In this document: in pieces, positions 36,345 to 44,940 of the stretch | How positions within the stretch are numbered: the first letter of the stretch is position 1 | Layout of the letters: every line of letters starts with the position of its first letter | NCBI GenBank assembly: GCA_016789725.1 | Contig: JAEUQN010000034.1 | Span: 1 to 44,964 of the forward strand | Direction: 5' to 3' | Origin: Blastocatellia bacterium | Lineage (GTDB): Bacteria > Acidobacteriota > Blastocatellia > RBC074 | DNA length: 44,964 bases | Notes under the pieces: model-generated | What the model saw: only the letters and a program-made list of their open reading frames with translations | What the model was told of the DNA's origin: nothing | Databases searched by the model: none | Made by a program: the position numbers and the translations under genes

Positions 36345-37031
36345 TCACCTCGTGTAAATGTAACCCAGGCCGCGCACCGATTTGATGCGTTCAATACCAT
36401 CCGCACGGTCGCCCAGCTTTTTGCGCAGATTGCTGATGTGCATATCAATACTGCGATCAAAGGGGGAAAATTCTTTGCCGAGTGCCAGCTTGGCGATGTC
36501 TTCACGCGTCACGACTTTGCCCGCCGATTGCAGCAGCAATTCAAGCAAATCAAACTCCGCGCTGGTCAACTCAATCACCTGCCCCTTGCATCTCACCACC
36601 CGCGCACTTTTGCTCAAGGCAACATCATCCACGATCAAACTTTCTGTCGTTGGCGGTGCTACCGGTTCTGGTTGCATGCGCCGCAACACAGCCCGAATGC
36701 GCGCCACCAATTCACGCGGGTTGAACGGCTTCGGCAAATAATCATCGGCCCCCAATTCAAGCCCGATGATGCGATCCACATCTTCACCGCGCGCCGTCAG
36801 CATAATGATCGGCGTGCGTTTCGCCGCGCGAATCCGGCGCAATACCTCAAAGCCATTCAGACTCGGCAACATCACATCCAGCACAATCAAAGCGAATTCT
36901 TCGGCCAACGCTCGCTTCACACCTTGTTCGCCATCATGAACCGCAGCAATCGCAAATCCTTCCAGGGTCAAAAACTCGCCGACCAATTCACAGAGTTCGG
37001 CATCGTCATCAATGATTAAGATTTTCTCCAT
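36345..37031 (-). CDS. CpxR-like OmpR-family response regulator
   Basis: 228 residues from the ATG at 37031 (GGGAGG nine bases upstream); a longer frame to 37091 is not credible. The receiver opens ILIIDDDAEL, with Asp in LIVLDVMLPSLNG, and Lys in DYLPKPFNPREL. The winged helix has VIELTSAEFDLLELLLQSAG, SPFDRSIDMHISNLRKKLGD and the closing RGLGYIYTR. Next on the minus strand is the kinase. On the other side, divergent, is a Spy/CpxP-like gene with two CpxR-type boxes between them, so autoregulation and control of that gene are likely. Confidence 0.94.
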   Translation of the reverse strand: MEKILIIDDDAELCELVGEFLTLEGFAIAAVHDGEQGVKRALAEEFALIVLDVMLPSLNGFEVLRRIRAAKRTPIIMLTARGEDVDRIIGLELGADDYLPKPFNPRELVARIRAVLRRMQPEPVAPPTTESLIVDDVALSKSARVVRCKGQVIELTSAEFDLLELLLQSAGKVVTREDIAKLALGKEFSPFDRSIDMHISNLRKKLGDRADGIERIKSVRGLGYIYTR

Positions 37032-37076
37032 GCGACCTCCCGCGAAACATCCTACTGCAACGAGCCTTGAGCGATT

Positions 37077-37091
37077 GTAAAGAAATGTCAA
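37077..37091 (+). promoter_or_regulatory. CpxR-type box, plus orientation
   Basis: GTAAA at 37077-37081, five bases (gaaat), then GTCAA at 37087-37091. This is one base from the CpxR consensus GTAAA-N5-GTAAA. It lies in the divergent region between the CpxR-like and Spy-like genes. Confidence 0.6.
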
Positions 37092-37098
37092 TGCAAAG

Positions 37099-37113
37099 CT
37101 GACAAACCTTTAC
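37099..37113 (-). promoter_or_regulatory. CpxR-type box, minus orientation
   Basis: On the minus strand GTAAA (37113-37109), five bases, then GTCAG (37103-37099). With the plus box it forms an inverted pair separated by seven bases. A TTGACC (37120-37125) that could be a -35 for the Spy-like gene follows seven bases on. Confidence 0.6.
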
Positions 37114-37257
37114 CATCGCTTGACCAAGTTCATACGCTACACCACGCGATTTTGTCGTTTAATGCAACGTGTCGGGAACACGAAGTTCCGATGCAGTACA
37201 GGAAGCAGTAGCAACCTGAAATTGGAATAAGAGTTCGAACCAGAAAAGGACAACACT

Positions 37258-37743
37258 ATGAAGAAAAAAATTATCATCACCATCAGCGTCGTCGCGTTGC
37301 TCATTATGGGCACGATCATCGCCTTTGCTTCACAGCAGCATTTCGGCAAGCATCGGTTTGGCGGACGTGGCCTGGCGGGAAATCCTGAAAAGTTCATCGA
37401 ACACGCGCTGAATCGTGCGACGGTCGTGCTGGATTTGACCGATGAACAAAAGACGAAGATCAAAGCGATCATCGAAGCTGAAAAACCTGTTGTGCAACCG
37501 CTGCTGAAACAGATGGCAGATCAGCGGCAGGAGCTGTTGCAAGCGACCGGCAACGGCCAGTTCGACGAATCTCAGGTGCAAGCCATCGCGGCCAAACAAG
37601 GCCAAACGATGTCGCAATTGATCGTTGAAAAAGAACGCGCCAAATCGCAAATCTACGCCGTGCTGACGCCGGAGCAACGTGCCAAAGCCGAAAAGATGCG
37701 CGATCATTTTATGGGTCGCCTGCAAGATCATTTCAGCAAATAA
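37258..37743 (+). CDS. Spy/CpxP-like periplasmic protein
   Basis: 161 residues. A hydrophobic N-terminus (residues 5-24) serves as signal or anchor; a basic His/Gly-rich stretch (HFGKHRFGG) follows. The two family LTxxQ-type motifs are LDLTDEQKTKIKAI and VLTPEQRAKAEKM, at the ends of a helical bundle. Spy/CpxP proteins are ATP-independent chaperones or sensors of misfolded envelope proteins and are classic CpxR targets. The divergent CpxRA-like genes and the boxes between them support that role. Confidence 0.85.
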   Translation: MKKKIIITISVVALLIMGTIIAFASQQHFGKHRFGGRGLAGNPEKFIEHALNRATVVLDLTDEQKTKIKAIIEAEKPVVQPLLKQMADQRQELLQATGNGQFDESQVQAIAAKQGQTMSQLIVEKERAKSQIYAVLTPEQRAKAEKMRDHFMGRLQDHFSK

Positions 37744-37749
37744 CCCTAA

Positions 37750-37807
37750 CACGTAGTAGCGAATTCATTCGCTTACCTTCAGGCGCAAATAAATTTGCTA
37801 CTACGTG
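37750..37807. repeat. 23-bp imperfect palindromic element (family A)
   Basis: Arms 37750-37772 and 37785-37807 are reverse complements with three mismatches. They start and end CACGTAGTAGC...GCTACTACGTG, around a 12-base centre. The element fills the short gap between the Spy-like gene and the next gene. The form is that of a dispersed REP-like intergenic repeat; here it could also act as a hairpin terminator or mRNA stabiliser. Confidence 0.75.
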
Positions 37808-37841
37808 ATTCCAACCTCAACTTTCACCCACGGAGATTACA

Positions 37842-38426
37842 ATGAAATATTTGACCATCACCCTTTTAGCCATTACAGCAGTCACCTTCACCACCCAGGC
37901 CCAACGAATCGGCGGCAGAGCACAGAAACCCAATAATGACGCGGCTCGCACGAAACCCACCGGTTCAAATCTGTCGCCCACACAACAACAAAACATCCAA
38001 AAACTCCAAGCTGATTTACAGGCCATCAAACAAGGTTCGCAAGTTACGACCGAACAAAAACAAGCCCTCAAAAATGACCTGATGGCGATGGCCGACGGCG
38101 CGACGAAACCTGATCCGGCCTTAGTCCAGCAACTCGCCAACGACCTGTCGGAAGCTATTGCCGATGGCAGCATTGATAGCAAAGAAAAAGCCCAACTCGC
38201 CAACGATCTGCAAAAAGTCATGAACAGCGCAGGCATCCCGCCCGAAGAAGTCAATCAAGCCATCGCGGATGCACAGGCGATTCTCGCTTCGTCCGGCGTA
38301 GACAAATCGGCGGTGCAAACGATTGTGAATGATTTGAAGGCGATTGCAACGGAGGCAAAAAACAATGCGCCTAACGGCGGTGCCAAAGCCGCAGGATTCA
38401 AAGGCAAATTCAAACGTAATAATTGA
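37842..38426 (+). CDS. Secreted helical protein, unknown function
   Basis: 194 residues; the start follows a CACGGAG site. Residues 1-20 are a signal peptide (cleavage after TQA). The mature protein is Gln/Ala-rich with repeating helical units: LQADLQAIKQGSQV, LANDLSEAIADGSIDSKEKAQ, LANDLQKVMNSAGIPPEE and IVNDLKAIATEAKNN. Each unit is about 35-40 residues. There is no Cys and no enzyme motif. The basic C-terminus reads FKGKFKRNN. It may be a periplasmic companion of the Spy-like protein upstream. Family not recognised. Confidence 0.6.
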   Translation: MKYLTITLLAITAVTFTTQAQRIGGRAQKPNNDAARTKPTGSNLSPTQQQNIQKLQADLQAIKQGSQVTTEQKQALKNDLMAMADGATKPDPALVQQLANDLSEAIADGSIDSKEKAQLANDLQKVMNSAGIPPEEVNQAIADAQAILASSGVDKSAVQTIVNDLKAIATEAKNNAPNGGAKAAGFKGKFKRNN

Positions 38427-38464
38427 TTAAGGAGAGGGCGATTCAGCTTTGTACAGAACGTTGC

Positions 38465-40291
38465 TCAATCGCCCTCGGCTTTTAATAAGGTGAAGGTGAT
38501 CGCCGTACCCCGCTCGACTTCGGATTGCACGCTGATTTGTCCACCGTGTGCTTCAATCAATCGTTTGGAAATCGCTAACCCCAAACCGCTCCCGTCCCTA
38601 TTTGTGCCTGGCACACGCACGAAGCGGTTGAAAATACGCGGCAAATATTCGGGGGGGATACCGCGCCCGGTGTCGGTCACAGAAATCGCCACGTGATCGT
38701 CCAATTCAGCGGCGGAAATCGTAATCTCGCCACCGCGCGGCGTGTGGCGGCGGGCATTTTGCAGCAGATGCGTAAGGACACGTTTGATCTGCTCGCAGTC
38801 CGCCAACACCTCAGGCAGGGTGTCAGACAGTTCTACCTTGAAGACCAAATCGCTACCTTCAATTTGTAACTGCAACGATTCGATCAGCGGCCCGAGGCAT
38901 TTGGCCAGTTTGATGTTTGTGAGGCGCGGCATCTGTTCGCCAGATTCAATGCGGGACAGATCAAGCAAGTCCTGGAGAAGTCGTTCCCACCACTCCACCT
39001 GCTCCCGGCAATTAAAAAGCAAATCGCGCTGTGTATCGTTAAGTTCGCCCGTGACTTCGTCCAACAAACAGAACAAACTCATTTGCAATTCTTTGACTGG
39101 CTCCTGCAATTGCGCCGAAGCCGTGGCAATGAATTCAGACTTCAGCCGATCCACCTCTTTCAAGTGCGTGATGTTTTCCAACAACACAACTGTCCCGATC
39201 AAATATTGCTGTTCATCGCGCATTTGAGTCGTGCGCAAACGATACGCCTGCTCCGTGCCGTTCAATGAAATGGGGATTGCCGCTGCGATGCTTTCACCCA
39301 CACTATTGCGTTGCCAATTCAAGGCGTCCGACACGGCCATCGCAATGCGTTTGTCCGGTGTGATTTCCGCGATAGGCTTGCCAAGACTCACAGCTTCCGG
39401 GCCGAAAATCTTTTCGGCGGCGGGGTTAAGTTTCGTGACGTTTCCTTTTTCATCGGTCACTAAAATCGGATCGTAAAGCGAATCAATCGTCGCCTCCGTC
39501 GTCTGCTGCGCGATGAAAAGCTGGCCCAAGTCAGAGCGCCGCAATTGCCGCAGCCGCTCGGCCATGCGATTGAATTCAGCGGCTAAAATACCAATCTCAT
39601 CGCGCGAAGAAATGGGGGCTTTGGTATCTAAATCGCCGCCCGCGATTTTGGAGGCTGTTGCACGCAAAGCCAGCAAAGGCTGTATAATTTTTTGCGATAA
39701 CCACACAGCCAGCAGCATTCCGGCAATCACCAAAATTCCTGCCAGCAAGCCTGTCCAGCGAAACCATTGGTTTGCCACCTGGGTGGCGTTTTCTGATTTG
39801 ATTGCCATCGCCTGTTGATTCAAGCGCAACAGCCGATCACAGTCTGCGCGAAGTTGATTGAAGAGCGGCTCCAGCCGACGGAAGTAAGGCACATTGGCCG
39901 TGGTCGCATTTGGCTGTCTGGCCAGCGCATCGAATTCCTGATAATACGCCGCGCGATCCCGACGAATCGCAGCAATAATTTCCACCTCGCCCGGTTCAGT
40001 AATGTTGTTCGCGGCTTTTTCCAGTGCCGCATCGAAGCGTTGCCGATGTTCGCGCATCTGCGACTGAGCGCGTTCCTGTTGACCGAGCAATAAAAAGAGC
40101 GCTGCCGAATCCTGCCGCTCCAGGCTTTCTTTCATATCCTGCGCCGCCACAACGGAATCGTAATTCTCCGAAATAATCAGCCGCGCCACGCTGCCCATTT
40201 GTCGCAAGCGCCAGGCGCTCCATCCACCCAATGCCAGCAGCGCAACGACGAAGAGCAAATAGCCCACGAGTAATTTGACACGCAAACTCAT
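38465..40291 (-). CDS. HAMP-PAS sensor kinase lacking the phosphoacceptor histidine
   Basis: 608 residues from the ATG at 40291, which overlaps the upstream stop (ATGA). Parts: membrane helix near 8-28, a helical periplasmic domain to about 175, a second helix near 180-200, HAMP (to about 250), PAS (about 265-375), then the HisKA position. There, instead of the usual S-H-E-L-R-T-P, the sequence is SAQLQEPV; residue 393 (Ala, codon GCG) replaces the histidine. The ATPase domain looks intact (THLLQNARRHTP, VTDTGRGIPPEYLPRIF, GSGLGLAISKRLIEAHGG). It may be a pseudokinase or act through another protein. Paired with the KdpD-like gene. Confidence 0.9.
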   Translation of the reverse strand: MSLRVKLLVGYLLFVVALLALGGWSAWRLRQMGSVARLIISENYDSVVAAQDMKESLERQDSAALFLLLGQQERAQSQMREHRQRFDAALEKAANNITEPGEVEIIAAIRRDRAAYYQEFDALARQPNATTANVPYFRRLEPLFNQLRADCDRLLRLNQQAMAIKSENATQVANQWFRWTGLLAGILVIAGMLLAVWLSQKIIQPLLALRATASKIAGGDLDTKAPISSRDEIGILAAEFNRMAERLRQLRRSDLGQLFIAQQTTEATIDSLYDPILVTDEKGNVTKLNPAAEKIFGPEAVSLGKPIAEITPDKRIAMAVSDALNWQRNSVGESIAAAIPISLNGTEQAYRLRTTQMRDEQQYLIGTVVLLENITHLKEVDRLKSEFIATASAQLQEPVKELQMSLFCLLDEVTGELNDTQRDLLFNCREQVEWWERLLQDLLDLSRIESGEQMPRLTNIKLAKCLGPLIESLQLQIEGSDLVFKVELSDTLPEVLADCEQIKRVLTHLLQNARRHTPRGGEITISAAELDDHVAISVTDTGRGIPPEYLPRIFNRFVRVPGTNRDGSGLGLAISKRLIEAHGGQISVQSEVERGTAITFTLLKAEGD

Positions 40292-41472
40292 GACGCCACC
40301 TCCCGATCATCGTTGCGCCCACGTTCGGCTTCGTCTCCGCCCATTGGCACAATCTGCACCGTTGCATCGCGCACCTCAGCCAGAAAACGATTGACGACCG
40401 AACCACGCAGCAGTAAGTCCCAGCGCGACCGCGCCGATTGTCCAAATATTACGTGCGTGATGCCTTCGCGCCGGGCAAAGTCAATTAGCGCATCGGCCAC
40501 GCGCTTGCCTTTCAACTTGACGATTTTTGCGCCCAATTCTTCGGCAAAACGAATGTTTTCCTGCAACGCGACATAATCGGTTGGATCAATGCGCCCCATC
40601 TCTTCCTGAGGCGTTTCGACGTAAACCGCATACCAATCCGAAGCGAGACGCCCAGCAATGCGTGAGCCGATGCGCAAGAGCCGTTTGGCACTGCCACGCG
40701 ACGCCATACACACCATCACCTTGTCGGGAATAACCGCTTGCTCCAGGCCTTCGCGGGAACGATACGACTGCGCTTTCTCGGCCTGATCTTCGGCGAGTTG
40801 TCGCAATGCCAATTCGCGCAGGGCCGTCAGATTGCCTTTGCGAAAGAAGTTGTTGAGGGATTGTTCGATCTTTTCGACACCATAAATCTTGCCTTGCCGC
40901 AAGCGCGTTCGCAGCGTGTCCACAGAAACGTCTACGTTGACGACCTCATCGGCACGTCGCAAAAAATGATCGGGCACGGTTTCACGTACGCGCACGCCTG
41001 TGGTACGCGCGACGGCATCGTTGAGCGATTCGAGATGCTGAATGTTGACGGCGGTGATGACGGAAATTCCAGCATCGAGCAAGTACAATACATCTTCGTA
41101 ACGCTTGTGATGCTTCGAGCCAGGAACATTCGTGTGTGCAAGTTCGTCCACAATCGCAATCGCCGGGCGGCGCGCGATGACTGCGTCTACATCCATGTCT
41201 TCGAGTGTCACACCGCGATATTCGATCCTGCGCATTGGCACTCGTTCCAAGCCATCAATCAACGCCGCCGTCTCCGCGCGCCCGTGCGTTTCGACGACGG
41301 CGATGACGATGTCTATGCCCTGCCGCTTGAGCTGTTGCGCATCTTCCAGCATCTGAAACGTTTTGCCGACGCCTGGCGCTGCGCCGATGTAGACGCGCAG
41401 CCGTGCTCGCTCGCTCTCTTTAAGTTGCGCAAGTAACGATTCAGGAGATGGTCGTCGGTCGCCGTTGTTCAT
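40288..41472 (-). CDS. KdpD-type sensor protein without kinase domain (KdpD plus Usp domains)
   Basis: 394 residues. Residues 22-230 are the KdpD N-terminal domain: Walker A GAAPGVGKT at 30-38, then VETHGRAETAALIDGLE, a VDELAHTNVPGSKHHKRYEDV stretch split by the sheet, and RVRETVPDHFLRRADEVVNVD. Residues about 250-375 are a universal-stress domain (MVCMASRGSAKRLLRIG, ITHVIFGQSARSRWDLLLRGS). The membrane, GAF and kinase parts of KdpD are absent and the next gene supplies a kinase, so KdpD is split. No kdpFABC or KdpE lies in the window, so potassium control is uncertain. Confidence 0.9.
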   Translation of the reverse strand: MNNGDRRPSPESLLAQLKESERARLRVYIGAAPGVGKTFQMLEDAQQLKRQGIDIVIAVVETHGRAETAALIDGLERVPMRRIEYRGVTLEDMDVDAVIARRPAIAIVDELAHTNVPGSKHHKRYEDVLYLLDAGISVITAVNIQHLESLNDAVARTTGVRVRETVPDHFLRRADEVVNVDVSVDTLRTRLRQGKIYGVEKIEQSLNNFFRKGNLTALRELALRQLAEDQAEKAQSYRSREGLEQAVIPDKVMVCMASRGSAKRLLRIGSRIAGRLASDWYAVYVETPQEEMGRIDPTDYVALQENIRFAEELGAKIVKLKGKRVADALIDFARREGITHVIFGQSARSRWDLLLRGSVVNRFLAEVRDATVQIVPMGGDEAERGRNDDREVAS

Positions 41473-41481
41473 AATTTCTGC

Positions 41482-41552
41482 GATGTAGCGCGGGTTGCTT
41501 AATCGCGAGCTTCTGTTTGGAAGGGAAGCGAGTTAGCAAATCGCGCTACATC
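41482..41552. repeat. 25-bp imperfect palindromic element (family B)
   Basis: Arms 41482-41506 and 41528-41552 pair at 21 of 25 positions and begin GATGTAGCGCG...CGCGCTACATC. It sits in the divergent gap between the KdpD-like gene and the TonB receptor gene. A second copy starts at 44941. Confidence 0.7.
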
Positions 41553-41566
41553 AACGATGAAACCTC

Positions 41567-41659
41567 CGCTGCGGTAACAGCGAAGGCTTCGATTTCACGA
41601 CCGACCCGGTCTGTTCTGGAAACTTCGCGTGCCGACGTGTGGGAGGCATCCTGCCACGT
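41567..41659 (+). promoter_or_regulatory. Hairpin-rich leader of the TonB receptor gene
   Basis: Three local hairpins precede the receptor: CGCTG/CAGCG (41567-41582), GACCG/CGGTC (41599-41611) and an ACGTG/CACGT stem with inner AGG/CCT (41635-41659). The layout resembles a regulated leader but the conserved cobalamin core was not found. Confidence 0.25.
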
Positions 41660-41707
41660 TTCGCCGCAAACATCAATACGGCAAACGAGCCGTGACAGGA
41701 GCTTTTC

Positions 41708-44086
41708 ATGTCAAATAACCCGCAACGTTTTTCTCCTCCTCTCACTTTCTCAACCAGGTTCAGTCTGGCTGTTTTGGGCTGTGGTTTGGGGCTGTGTTTG
41801 CTAACCATCGCTGCCACTGCACAATCCGCAGGTGACAGGTTGCAAGGCCGTGTAGCCGACAGCAACGGCGCAGTTTTGCCTGGAGCATCGGTCACGTTGC
41901 ACAACCTGAGCACGGGGCTGGAACGCAACAGTGTGACAAGCGCCGATGGCAGATTTACATTTGCAGGCGTGCGCGATGGGCGCTTTCGCCTCACCGCGAC
42001 GATCACCGGTTTTACGGCAACTTCGGTCATCGTCGAATTGCCGCGCCACGAAGCCATCACGCTGCAACTTGAACCCGGCGCATTGGCTGAACGCATCACC
42101 GTGATTTCTGGTTCGCGGCAGGAAGAATTGCGCGAATCACTAAATACGAAAGTAGACGTGATTGGCCGCAATCGCATCCGCGACACGGGCTACGAATCCG
42201 TCGCCGAAGTCTTGCAGCAATTGCCGGGCGTGTTAACACGACGCGGGTCTGACTCCGGCAATTCGGGCAGCGGCGGCGAACAGATTCAGGGCATTGATTC
42301 GCGCCAGGTGTTGGTGCTGTTTGATGGGCAACCCGTCATCGGCGCGCGCGGCATCAAGAGCGGCATTCTCAATCTGGATCGCCAGTCGGTGAACAATCTG
42401 GAAAGCATTGAAGTCGTCAAAGGCGCATCGTCGGCACTTTATGGTTCGGATGCGATTGGCGGCGTCATCAATCAAATCACGCGCGATCCGAAAGCGCCGA
42501 TTGAATTGAACCTGACGGCATCGGGCGGCTCGCCGGGACGCGCGGATTATCGCGGTGATATTGGCTTCGGTGGCGAACGCTTCAGCGCGTTATTCAGCGG
42601 CGAGCGACACAAACAAAATCCGTTCGATCTGACGCCGACGACCTTCGATACGACGGGCGCAGGCTTTGGCCGCACGGATGCGTATGGTCGCTTGAAGTAC
42701 AAACTCGCACCTTCGTTCTCGCTCGGCGCGTGGGCGCGCGGCTATTGGAATCAATCGCGCGGTCGTTCGCGCGGCGAAGAAGGCAATCAAGAAACCGTCA
42801 CCGATGAAGATTCGCAGAGTTTCAATTTGCAGGGCGATTGGCAGGTCAGCGAGCGCGTGACAGCGCAGGCGCGTGGGTATCTGTCGCGCTTCGATGAAAT
42901 CGGCGTCAACACGCTTGTGCCCAACACACGAGCCATTCCGCCGGGCAATTTGTTCGAGCGCTACGGCAAAGTGGATGGCTCAATCAACGCGATTCTCGGC
43001 GAGCATCAATTGCTGCAAGCGGGTGCGGAATGGACGACAGATCGCTATCGCGGTTTGAATCGGCTGGCGAATGACAGCGGGCATCAGATGAACACCGCAT
43101 CATTCTTTGCGCAGGATCGCATCAGTCTGGCGAATCGTGTGACGCTGACGCTCGGCGGGCGCTTCGATCACAATTCGATTTTCGGCAACGCGGTTTCGCC
43201 GAAAGCTGCGGTCAATGTGCGCGTGCATGAATTGTTCCGCGCGCGTTTCTCGTACGGACGCGGTTTTCGCGCGCCCGATCTCGGTCAACTCTATTTTCGC
43301 TTCCTCAACCCGACCAATTTGTATCAGGTCATCGGTAATCCCGACTTGCGACCAGAGCGTGCAAACTCGTTCCAACTCGGCGGCGAATTCAATTCGCGCG
43401 GACGGCGAGCGCGGCTCGGCGTGAATGTTTTTTACAACGACGTCGAGAATTTGATTGATTCGGTGTCGCTCGGCTTCGTCGCCTCGTCGCAGCAACTGAG
43501 CGCGCTGTCGCAACAGTACGGCATTGATTTGACGCTGTTTCGTCCGGCGCTGAATCGTTTGCTGTTCATTTACCAGAACATCGCCGAAGCGCGCACCTAC
43601 GGCGTTGAGTTGGATGGCGATGTGCGACTCGGCAAAGGCTTCAACTTCGGTGGCGCGTACACGAATCTCTCGGCGCGCAATGTGAAAGCGCAATTGCCGC
43701 TGACCGGACGCCACAAACATCAGGGCAACATTCGGCTCGCGTGGGAAAGCAATCAATCGCTCGGACTGCGTTGGAATCTGCGCGGCACGTTTTTCAGCAA
43801 GTGGATCAACACGCTCGGCACAACCACAACGAATGCGCAAACGGGCGCAGTCACGACAACGCCAGATGTGATTCCGCCGGGCTTTATGTATTGGGATTTC
43901 TATCTCGCCAAACGCATTTATCGCGGGCTGGAATTCTTTGGCTCAGTGGACAACTTCACCGACAGCCGCGATCCGAACGTCGGTCAATTGAACGCGACAG
44001 GCGCACCGCTCGCCATTTATCGCACGGAACTGGGGCGCACGTTCCGCATTGGGATGCGCTTCACGTGGGCGGGCGAACGCAAATAA
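41708..44086 (+). CDS. TonB-dependent outer-membrane receptor
   Basis: 792 residues; AGGAG lies eight bases before the ATG. A signal peptide ends near residue 39 (ATAQS). Residues 43-125 are a carboxypeptidase-regulatory-like domain (LQGRVADSNGAVLPGASVTLHN). The plug (about 145-260) has EVLQQLPGVLTRRG, IQGIDSRQVLVLFDGQPV and SSALYGSDAIGGVINQIT. The rest is a 22-strand-type barrel with GRGFRAPDLGQLYF. The short tail after the last strand (AGERK) is slightly unusual. It imports a scarce ligand such as a siderophore or cobalamin; the substrate is unknown. Followed by two small genes in an operon. Confidence 0.95.
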   Translation: MSNNPQRFSPPLTFSTRFSLAVLGCGLGLCLLTIAATAQSAGDRLQGRVADSNGAVLPGASVTLHNLSTGLERNSVTSADGRFTFAGVRDGRFRLTATITGFTATSVIVELPRHEAITLQLEPGALAERITVISGSRQEELRESLNTKVDVIGRNRIRDTGYESVAEVLQQLPGVLTRRGSDSGNSGSGGEQIQGIDSRQVLVLFDGQPVIGARGIKSGILNLDRQSVNNLESIEVVKGASSALYGSDAIGGVINQITRDPKAPIELNLTASGGSPGRADYRGDIGFGGERFSALFSGERHKQNPFDLTPTTFDTTGAGFGRTDAYGRLKYKLAPSFSLGAWARGYWNQSRGRSRGEEGNQETVTDEDSQSFNLQGDWQVSERVTAQARGYLSRFDEIGVNTLVPNTRAIPPGNLFERYGKVDGSINAILGEHQLLQAGAEWTTDRYRGLNRLANDSGHQMNTASFFAQDRISLANRVTLTLGGRFDHNSIFGNAVSPKAAVNVRVHELFRARFSYGRGFRAPDLGQLYFRFLNPTNLYQVIGNPDLRPERANSFQLGGEFNSRGRRARLGVNVFYNDVENLIDSVSLGFVASSQQLSALSQQYGIDLTLFRPALNRLLFIYQNIAEARTYGVELDGDVRLGKGFNFGGAYTNLSARNVKAQLPLTGRHKHQGNIRLAWESNQSLGLRWNLRGTFFSKWINTLGTTTTNAQTGAVTTTPDVIPPGFMYWDFYLAKRIYRGLEFFGSVDNFTDSRDPNVGQLNATGAPLAIYRTELGRTFRIGMRFTWAGERK

Positions 44087-44104
44087 CACCAAACGGAGGT
44101 GAGT

Positions 44105-44692
44105 ATGTTTCGCATCTTTGCCATTACCATTTTTGTTGTGGGCGTTTCGATTGGCGGTTATTACCGCTATCAGGCCGAAAAGTCAGGCGAGCGCATTACC
44201 TGGAACGAAGAAGGTGTTCCGATCATGGTTTTATTGCGGCTGTTTGGACTGCTCGGCTGGCTTTCGGTCATCACCTGGCTCATCAATCCCAACTGGATGC
44301 AATGGGCGGAAGTTGCGCTTCCTGATGGGGCGCGCTGGATCGGCGTTGGCCTGGGCATCATCGCTGTGCCGCTGATGTATTGGTTATTCAAGAGCATTGG
44401 CCGCAACATCACGTCAACCGTCAAAACCAGAAAAGACCATAAGCTAGTCACCACCGGCCCCTATCACTGGGTCAGGCATCCGCTCTACAGCGTCGGGACG
44501 ATGTTGTTCCTCGCGTTTTCGTTGATGGCCGCGAACTGGTTCATCGCGCTGACGACGCTGCTGGGCCTGGTGATGTTGATGGTGCGCTTGCCCAAAGAAG
44601 AAGCGAACCTGATTGAGCGGTTTGGCGACGAGTATCGAACTTACATAAAACAAACCGGGCGTTTGATTCCCAAACTTCGGATACACCACTGA
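44105..44692 (+). CDS. Isoprenylcysteine carboxyl methyltransferase-family membrane protein
   Basis: 195 residues; GGAGG five bases before the ATG at 44105 favours it over the GTG six bases earlier. About five membrane segments, beginning FRIFAITIFVVGVSIGGYY. The C-terminal part has the ICMT/PEMT signature KDHKLVTTGPYHWVRHPLYSVG and the closing RLPKEEANLIERFGDEYRTYIKQT, the SAM-binding half. Bacterial members methylate small lipids or unknown acceptors. It lies 18 bases after the receptor gene. Confidence 0.88.
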   Translation: MFRIFAITIFVVGVSIGGYYRYQAEKSGERITWNEEGVPIMVLLRLFGLLGWLSVITWLINPNWMQWAEVALPDGARWIGVGLGIIAVPLMYWLFKSIGRNITSTVKTRKDHKLVTTGPYHWVRHPLYSVGTMLFLAFSLMAANWFIALTTLLGLVMLMVRLPKEEANLIERFGDEYRTYIKQTGRLIPKLRIHH

Positions 44693-44698
44693 TAACGT

Positions 44699-44926
44699 AT
44701 GAACAATCATCCATCTCATCACGATGGACATCTCTGTGTCAGTTGTTACAAATGCACATCCGGCTGCATCCATCTGGAATACGCTAATGTGATGTTCACC
44801 TTCACGCAAGAACAGTTTCTATCTTTTTCTCAAGTCATCGGCGAGACGCGCCGCGTCCTGCTCGAAGAGCGACAAACGGAGCAAACGGAAAACCCATTTG
44901 CCAATGTCGAAGAACTGGTGATGTGA
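44699..44926 (+). CDS. Small Cys/His-rich protein, unknown function
   Basis: 75 residues. The N-terminus is rich in metal ligands: HPSHHDGHLCVSCYKCTSGCIH, with Cys in C-x2-C-x2-C-x3-C spacing. A segment NVMFTFTQEQFLSFSQVIGETRRVLLEE follows, then a charged tail. No signal peptide. It is seven bases after the methyltransferase gene, so part of the TonB-receptor operon. A metal-binding role linked to uptake is plausible but unproven. The family is not firmly recognised. Confidence 0.65.
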   Translation: MNNHPSHHDGHLCVSCYKCTSGCIHLEYANVMFTFTQEQFLSFSQVIGETRRVLLEERQTEQTENPFANVEELVM

Positions 44927-44940
44927 ACATTCACGCAAAA

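Noticed and set aside
38465..41472. Potassium-responsive kdp operon
   Set aside because: No kdpFABC or KdpE gene is present and the KdpD parts are split, so the name would overclaim.
41553..41707. Cobalamin riboswitch before the TonB receptor
   Set aside because: A GGCATCCTGCC stretch is near the B12-box shape, but the conserved GCCACTG and GGAnACC core elements are missing.
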